Source: Bog-532 sp963742875 (lineage in GTDB: Bacteria > Actinomycetota > Actinomycetes > Streptosporangiales > Streptosporangiaceae). From it: 64,000 nucleotides of DNA. Under the pieces are notes generated by a model that was not told the DNA's origin, did no database searches, and was given only the letters and a program-made list of their open reading frames with translations. The stretch covers positions 372,001 to 436,000 of the forward strand of contig CAVUNO010000026.1 of NCBI GenBank assembly GCA_963742875.1, read 5' to 3'. Position 1 is the first letter of the stretch, and each line of letters begins with the position of its first letter. The position numbers and the translations under genes were made by a program. Shown one piece after another: positions 60,092-64,000 of this stretch.

Positions 60092-62115
60092 GTCGGGTCG
60101 GGGGAGGCCGCAGGCTGAAAGCCCGCTGCCTCCGCCCGCCCTACCGAACCGCTCATGCAGTTTTCCCGCAAGCGGCTCTCAATGGGTATAGCCCTTCCGG
60201 CGGTAGTAGTCGCGCATGCTGGGAACCAGTTGCAGAAGGTTGACCAGGCCGTATTCACCGTAGAGGCGGGTCTCCGGCAGGGTGCGCCATCCGGCGTTAC
60301 GCCATCGCTTGAACCGCCACCCCCAGATTCGCCGCACGATCCACATATTGAGCCGATTAAACAACCGGCGCACATTCGCCCGCCGGTAGTACATGCCCCA
60401 GCCCCGGATCACCGGGTTCAAAGCACGTATCAGCTCTTCCAGAGGCACAGCGATACGACGGCGCGTGAGCGCCCGTACCTTATCCTTGAACCGGTCAACC
60501 GACCGCTGCCGGGGAATCGCGTACAAGCCGCTACCACCTTGCCTGAAGCGCAGCCCCTTACCCAGGCCGATCTTATAGCCCAAGAACTCGAACCCCTGGC
60601 TGACGTGGACTATCCTGGTTTTCTCCGGATGAATCCGCAGGCCCAGTTCTCCTTCCAGCACCGCACGAGCGCTCGCCAGCGCTCGTTCCGCTTCCTCACG
60701 AGTCCGGCATACCACTAGCCAATCGTCGGCATACCTCGTAAGCTGGAATCCAGCCCGCTGCATCCGCTCGTCAAAGACGTGCAGATAAATGTTGCTGAGC
60801 AATGGGCTGATAACCCCGCCTTGTGGCGTGCCAGCGATCGTGCTTTCATAAATGCCGTCTCGCAGTGCTCCAGCCGTGAGTACCTGACGTATCAGTCTCA
60901 GCACCTTGCTGTCGGCGACCCGTTCGGCCACCAGGGCGACGAGCCGGTCATGCGAGATCGTCCCAAAGAAATCGGCGATGTCCGCATCGACGATCCATTT
61001 CCCGCCAGCCTGCAACTGTCCCCATATACGGCGCATAGCCATATGCGCCGACCGGCCCGGGCGGAACCCGAAACTGACCTCGGAGAACACCGGCTCGAAA
61101 ATCGGCTCCAGGACCTGGCGCAGCGCCTGCTGGCACACCCGGTCGATCACAGTGGGTATACCCAGCGGACGTTTACCCGCCGATCCCGGCTTGTCAATTT
61201 CAACCCGGCGTACTGGCTGAGGGCGATAACATCCACCCGCCAGCCGTTGCTGCAGAACCATGAGATAACGGCCGCGCTCGCGCTCGAACCGGTCAATACT
61301 GACCCGGTCCACACCACCAGCACCCCGGTTTTCCCGCACACGCTCCCACGCCCGCGCCAGATTACGCGGGTCATGAACCTGACCGATCAGCGAGTGCGCC
61401 TTCCGCACCTGCACACGTTTCCTCGCTACCTGGCTCACCAGAACACCATCCCGGGTATCCTCAGCCGCGCCGCCTCGGTCATTGCCTCAGCAACCATCAG
61501 CCCGGCACCGCCTACTCACCCGGCATCGCCTCCGATGACGCCATTCCCACCGTGACCCCTTCCCCAGGCCGGTGCCTTTTGAGTCACCGCCCGCCGCCGC
61601 ACCATCACGACGGTCCCAGGATTTCTGTTATTTCCTGGTTCATAAGTACCGCGGGTCACTCCGACTTCTCGCACGGCATCGCTTGCGATTTCGCCTCGCG
61701 GCTTATACGCCCAGCTACCCAGCTCCGTCGAGCGGGACCATACGAGATCTCCCGGGGTAACGCAGAGAGCTGTCCCACCGCGCCGCCCGCACACACCTTG
61801 TTGCGCCCAGGTGCCCCAAGTATTTCCTTCGCCCCCATAGTGCAGGCTCGGCATCACCTGGATCGGGCCGACCGGTTCGCCAATTTCGGCTACGGCTCGG
61901 TGTTTCGCCTCAAACCCTTCAGACCCCACCTCACGGTGGGCGCCCTGTCCTGCGCCACTGGTCAGCCTGACACGACAGCCCGCACTCACGACCACCGCCT
62001 CCACCTCCCAGTACCGCCCGGCGAGGCATTACCCCCGCCTTCGGCTACGGACCCCGCTTGGGGCCGGTCCGGCTGGACTTTCACCAGCAAGTTCTCTGCG
62101 CCGCCCGGCGCACAC
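60092..62115 (-). mobile_element. Group II intron C, nested in B
   Basis: 5' end at 62115 (minus GTGTGCGCC, then the AAAGTCC-like early domain I sequence). Domain V at 60145-60179 (GAGCCGCTTGCGGG ... GAGCGGTTCG). 3' end near 60092 (ACCCGAC). It is inserted 88 bases upstream of the RT start of intron B, so B's ORF stays intact. The class differs from B judging by the domain V sequence. Confidence 0.7.
60179..61438 (-). CDS. ltrA: Group II intron C reverse transcriptase/maturase
   Basis: 419 residues from ATG at 61438. NLARAWERVRENRGAGGVDR, FSEVSFGFRPGRSAHMAMRR, IVDADIADFFGTISHDRLVA, IAGTPQGGVISPLLSNIYLH and the intact YADD (QLTRYADDWLVVCRTREEAE), then a maturase end LNPVIRGWGMYYRRANVRRL. Its stop lies immediately before domain V. 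The protein is full length and belongs to a different branch from introns 1, 2 and A. It may be active. Confidence 0.9.
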   Translation of the reverse strand: MSQVARKRVQVRKAHSLIGQVHDPRNLARAWERVRENRGAGGVDRVSIDRFERERGRYLMVLQQRLAGGCYRPQPVRRVEIDKPGSAGKRPLGIPTVIDRVCQQALRQVLEPIFEPVFSEVSFGFRPGRSAHMAMRRIWGQLQAGGKWIVDADIADFFGTISHDRLVALVAERVADSKVLRLIRQVLTAGALRDGIYESTIAGTPQGGVISPLLSNIYLHVFDERMQRAGFQLTRYADDWLVVCRTREEAERALASARAVLEGELGLRIHPEKTRIVHVSQGFEFLGYKIGLGKGLRFRQGGSGLYAIPRQRSVDRFKDKVRALTRRRIAVPLEELIRALNPVIRGWGMYYRRANVRRLFNRLNMWIVRRIWGWRFKRWRNAGWRTLPETRLYGEYGLVNLLQLVPSMRDYYRRKGYTH

Positions 62116-63126
62116 TATGGCCCCCTCCGACGCCCTCCCGGCTCGGCGCGACTTCCCGGTTGACGGTTATACGCACCGGCTGCTCCCGGCCGCGAGCCCA
62201 GGGCCGGGTAAGGCCTCTCCAGTTCCCGCCTCCACCTTCCGAACGTTCCGCGCCCCTTACGGCGGGGGGTTCCTCGGCGCTGCGCTTCCAGGCTCTTCAC
62301 GCCTTCCATGGCCTTCGCCGTGATACTCCCGGCTTGGCTCCCCCTTGATCCCCTTGCGGGGCTGGGCTGACGCCGCGGCAGGCTTCGCTTCATGCTGCGG
62401 ACCGCTCGGTTGCTCCCACCATGTGGCTTTCGACGCTGGGCTCCGGCGCCGGACGTTACCCCCCGACGCCGCCAGCCTGCTACCAGGCTCCCTGGCAACT
62501 ACCTGGACGGGACTCTCACCCGCTGGCGAAGACGAGCTTTCGAACACACGCGATCAAATCATCGAGCCCACCGCCCTCCGATCCCATCGCGCGTGCCCTC
62601 TGGACACGCAATAGGCGGCCCATCCCTCTGGTAATGGGGGTGAGCTTTTTAAGCACTCCGGCGGCATTGGAGCCGCGTAGTGCGCGCATCTCGGTGCGCA
62701 GCCGTTTCCGGATTCGCCTCACGGCCTCTTTGCTGGGTTTGATCAGGACGAGCCTGCCGTGGTAGCGGCGGACGTTGAACCCGAGAAAATCAAAGCCGCC
62801 CTCTTCGAGGTGGACGATGCGTGTCTTGTCCTCGTTGAAGGCCAGGCCCCTCGGTGCCAGCCACGCGGCAAGCCGCGCCTTGGCTTCTTCCGCGTGCTGG
62901 CGGCTGCGGCACAATGCCACAAGATCGTCAGCATAGCGGACCAGCACGGGTGAGTCAGGTGCCGTTTCGATGCCGCCCCGGCTACGATAAAAGTACCTGA
63001 CACCCGCGGCCTTTTCCATCCCATGTAAGGCGACGTTCAATAGCACGGGGCTGGTCACGCCCCCAACGGAAGAGGCAATTTCTGCTTCGAGGTCACGCTG
63101 GGTTACCGGCGTGTGGAGCGGGGCCG

Positions 63127-63345
63127 GTGAGCGCCGCGGTGCCGGCGGTGCCACTGGAGTCCGATCCGGGCGGGTTCGTGCCGCAGGCGGAGCGGTCCGC
63201 GATCCTGGCGGGGGTCCTGGACGGCGTGGAGCTGGGGGCGTGGGATCTGCGGGTCGCGAGGTGGCTGGCGGGGCTGGATACCTCGACGCTGGTGACGGTG
63301 GCGTCGTGGATCGCGCGGTCGCGGGCTGCAGGGCGGCCCCGGTGA
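63127..63345 (+). CDS. Small hypothetical protein of recombinase module
   Basis: 72 residues from GTG at 63127: SAAVPAVPLESDPGGFVPQA, ERSAILAGVLDGVELGAWDL RVARWLAGLDTSTLVTVASW IARSR. Host-like codon usage and clean frame. I do not recognise the family. It begins about 60 bases after the truncated end of intron A, so the intron may have entered near its 5' flank. It probably belongs with the downstream RHH and recombinase genes. Confidence 0.5.
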   Translation: MSAAVPAVPLESDPGGFVPQAERSAILAGVLDGVELGAWDLRVARWLAGLDTSTLVTVASWIARSRAAGRPR

Positions 63346-63412
63346 ACGGGCTGGCTGGGCAGGCTGCCGTGATCTGCCTGCTATCGGACATTATCTGTAG
63401 TAGTTTCATGTC

Positions 63413-63757
63413 ATGCCTGGGGATCGCCGTGCAAGTGCCGCCGAGCATGCGTCGCATGTCAACGCGGCCGCCGGCCTGCTGGAGGCCGGGGTCCCGGCCG
63501 CGGAGGCGGCCCGGGTGCTGGCCGGGCGGCTGGGCTGCTCGCAGCGGCAGGCCCGCCGTTACCTGGCCAGTGCGGCGCAGTCGGGCCGGGTCGAGGTCCC
63601 GGGCGAGGGGACGGTGTTCACTGTCCGGCTTCCGGTGCGGCTGGCCGCCGCGGTCCGGGAGCACGCCCGGGCGTCGGGCCGGACGATCTCCTCGGTTGCC
63701 GTCCAGGCGCTGGAGGAGTTCCTGTCCCGTGCTCACGGGGACCGTCCGTCCAGGTGA
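63413..63757 (+). CDS. Ribbon-helix-helix-type DNA-binding protein
   Basis: 114 residues from ATG at 63413: GLLEAGVPAAEAARVLAGRL GCSQRQARRYLASAA (helix-turn-helix-like) and then RLPVRLAAAVREHARASGRT ISSVAVQALEEFLSRAHGDR, a ribbon-helix-helix pattern (FTVRLP strand followed by two helices). It ends in a GTGA overlap with the next gene. It likely regulates the recombinase module. The gene is intact. Confidence 0.6.
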   Translation: MPGDRRASAAEHASHVNAAAGLLEAGVPAAEAARVLAGRLGCSQRQARRYLASAAQSGRVEVPGEGTVFTVRLPVRLAAAVREHARASGRTISSVAVQALEEFLSRAHGDRPSR

Positions 63758-63999
63758 GACGGCTGCGGGTGGAGACGGAGCACGTCTTCTCCCGCCATGC
63801 TGCCGCGGAAATGTCAGCGGCCTACGGCATCTTGGTGCCGCAGCGGCGGGCCAGGACCGCCGCTGCGGCGGCGGAAGGAGGGGACGATGACGAGCGCGGC
63901 GGTCTACGCGCGGGTCTCCAGCGCCCGGCAGGCGAAGGACGAGACGATCGGCTCCCAGCTCGCCGCCCTGCGCGACCACGCGGTGAGCAATCGGCTTGA
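63754..63999 (+). CDS. Hypothetical protein coupled to RHH gene, end uncertain
   Basis: Starts GTG at 63754 (GTGA overlap with the RHH gene): RRLRVETEHVFSRHAAAEMS AAYGILVPQRRARTAAAAAE. It is open to the end of the window and overlaps the recombinase start at 63887 in a different frame, so the second half (GLRAGLQRPAGEGRDDR) is probably an out-of-frame reading. The true gene likely ends near 63880 or a stop was lost. No family is recognised. Confidence 0.4.
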   Translation: MRRLRVETEHVFSRHAAAEMSAAYGILVPQRRARTAAAAAEGGDDDERGGLRAGLQRPAGEGRDDRLPARRPARPRGEQSA

Positions 64000-64000
64000 C
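63887..64000 (+). CDS. Large serine recombinase, N terminus (runs off window)
   Basis: ATG at 63887 with GGAGG upstream: TSAAVYARVSSARQAKDETI GSQLAALRDHAVSNRLD. The YARVSS context holds the catalytic Ser of resolvase/invertase recombinases, followed by the expected QxxxLxxxA helix. Only 38 residues are inside the window. Such recombinases integrate or excise mobile elements. Confidence 0.8.
   Translation, partial: MTSAAVYARVSSARQAKDETIGSQLAALRDHAVSNRLD

Larger units (their letters stand above)
58512..62611 (-). mobile_element. Group II intron B, nested in A
   Basis: 5' end at 62611 (minus strand TTGCGTGTCCAGAGG). Host A resumes at about 58511. Domain V at 58636-58668 (GCCGTGTGAGG... CATGCACGG). 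The exact 3' end is uncertain within ~80 bases, because TAGGCGGC is present near both ends (62612-62619, 58516-58523). It contains its own RT and the whole of intron C. Confidence 0.7.
57839..63065 (-). mobile_element. Group II intron A (host of nested introns, 5'-truncated)
   Basis: On the minus strand a 3' end CTTACCCGAC falls at about 57839, with domain V at 57880-57914 (GAGCCGTATGCGCGG... GTGCGGTTC) and a domain VI hairpin before it. Intron A is interrupted by intron B inside its RT gene. Its 5' part is missing to the right of about 63065. It belongs to the same family as introns 1 and 2. Confidence 0.75.
57935..63065 (-). pseudogene. Group II intron A reverse transcriptase/HNH, split by intron B
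   Basis: Right piece (63065 to 62612): GGVTSPVLLNVALHGMEKAA, LVRYADDLVALCRSRQHAEE, FDFLGFNVRRYHGRLVLIKP, KKLTPITRG. An extra G shifts the frame near 62630. Left piece (58511 to 57935): SSEVFSALDDYMWKLTYRWA, RHSHPNKSRWWVVDRYYGQF, then after a second shift near 58290 an HNH end (GRCAACGGMLLHADQH). YADD is intact here, unlike in intron 1. The N-terminal RT region is missing. Confidence 0.75.

Noticed and set aside
62516..63979. Minus-strand 487-codon frame read as one protein
   Set aside because: It runs from the antisense of the recombinase module into the intron A RT; only the part left of about 63065 is real RT sequence.
1..64000. CRISPR arrays or cas genes
   Set aside because: No spaced direct-repeat array and no cas motif was found on either strand.

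Overview
The window is high-GC DNA from an actinobacterium (Streptomyces/Streptosporangium-like). GTG starts and 4-nt GTGA/ATGA gene overlaps are common, and the families present are typical of that group: DUF2637, DUF6247, DUF2786, cNMP-GNAT acetyltransferase, baeRF and DUF1918. There is no rRNA or complete tRNA, so finer placement is not possible. Nearly the whole window is accessory DNA, dominated by mobile elements, gene fragments and junctions between unrelated truncated genes.

Layout. 1-7 kb: an IS1634 remnant, then an intact, translationally coupled minus-strand operon of DUF2786 protein, a SNF2 helicase with three dsRBD-like modules, and a protein resembling the tail of SWIM zinc-finger proteins. 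7-15 kb: a graveyard holding both halves of a 2OG-oxygenase-like gene in opposite orientations, a decayed TOTE-type primase-helicase, split higB/higA remnants, an intact DUF6247-toxin pair, a broken tyrosine integrase and a DUF2637 pair. 15.06-43.88 kb: a 28.8-kb segment bounded by direct repeats that look like tRNA-Pro(GGG) 3' ends. Each repeat has the same DUF2637/hypothetical pair on its left and an integrase C-terminal remnant on its right. Inside lie a Pat-like acetyltransferase, an IS1634 copy and an aromatic-degradation locus (extradiol dioxygenase, FAA hydrolase, acyl-CoA ligase, FAD hydroxylase, DoxX). An IS256 element separates this operon from a TetR regulator and a divergent TfdB-like hydroxylase. 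A stress/dormancy-flavoured block follows (BON protein, P-type ATPase, HdeD, phosphoesterase, rhomboid, TetR, lipid kinase, AI-2E permease).

44-49 kb: decayed McrB-like, nucleotidyltransferase, NUDIX and SUMF1 genes; the SUMF1 gene is split by an ISKra4 element with a perfect 9-bp target duplication. 49-55 kb: one transposase gene split by two related group II introns, both inserted antisense; exon joining restores the protein and fixes both intron boundaries. 55-58 kb: a baeRF release-factor-like gene, DUF1918, and a mosaic of truncated glgX, anti-sigma, sigma and SDR genes. 57.8-63.1 kb: three group II introns nested in one another (A contains B, B contains C), with intact reverse transcriptases only in B and C. 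63.1-64 kb: the start of a serine-recombinase module that runs off the window.

The most novel candidates are the dsRBD-SNF2/DUF2786/SWIM-tail operon, the three-level intron nest with the doubly interrupted transposase, and the direct-repeat-bounded catabolic/stress island. Many otherwise well-conserved genes carry single one-base frameshifts in G/C runs. I cannot tell from sequence alone whether these are pseudogenes or sequencing errors.
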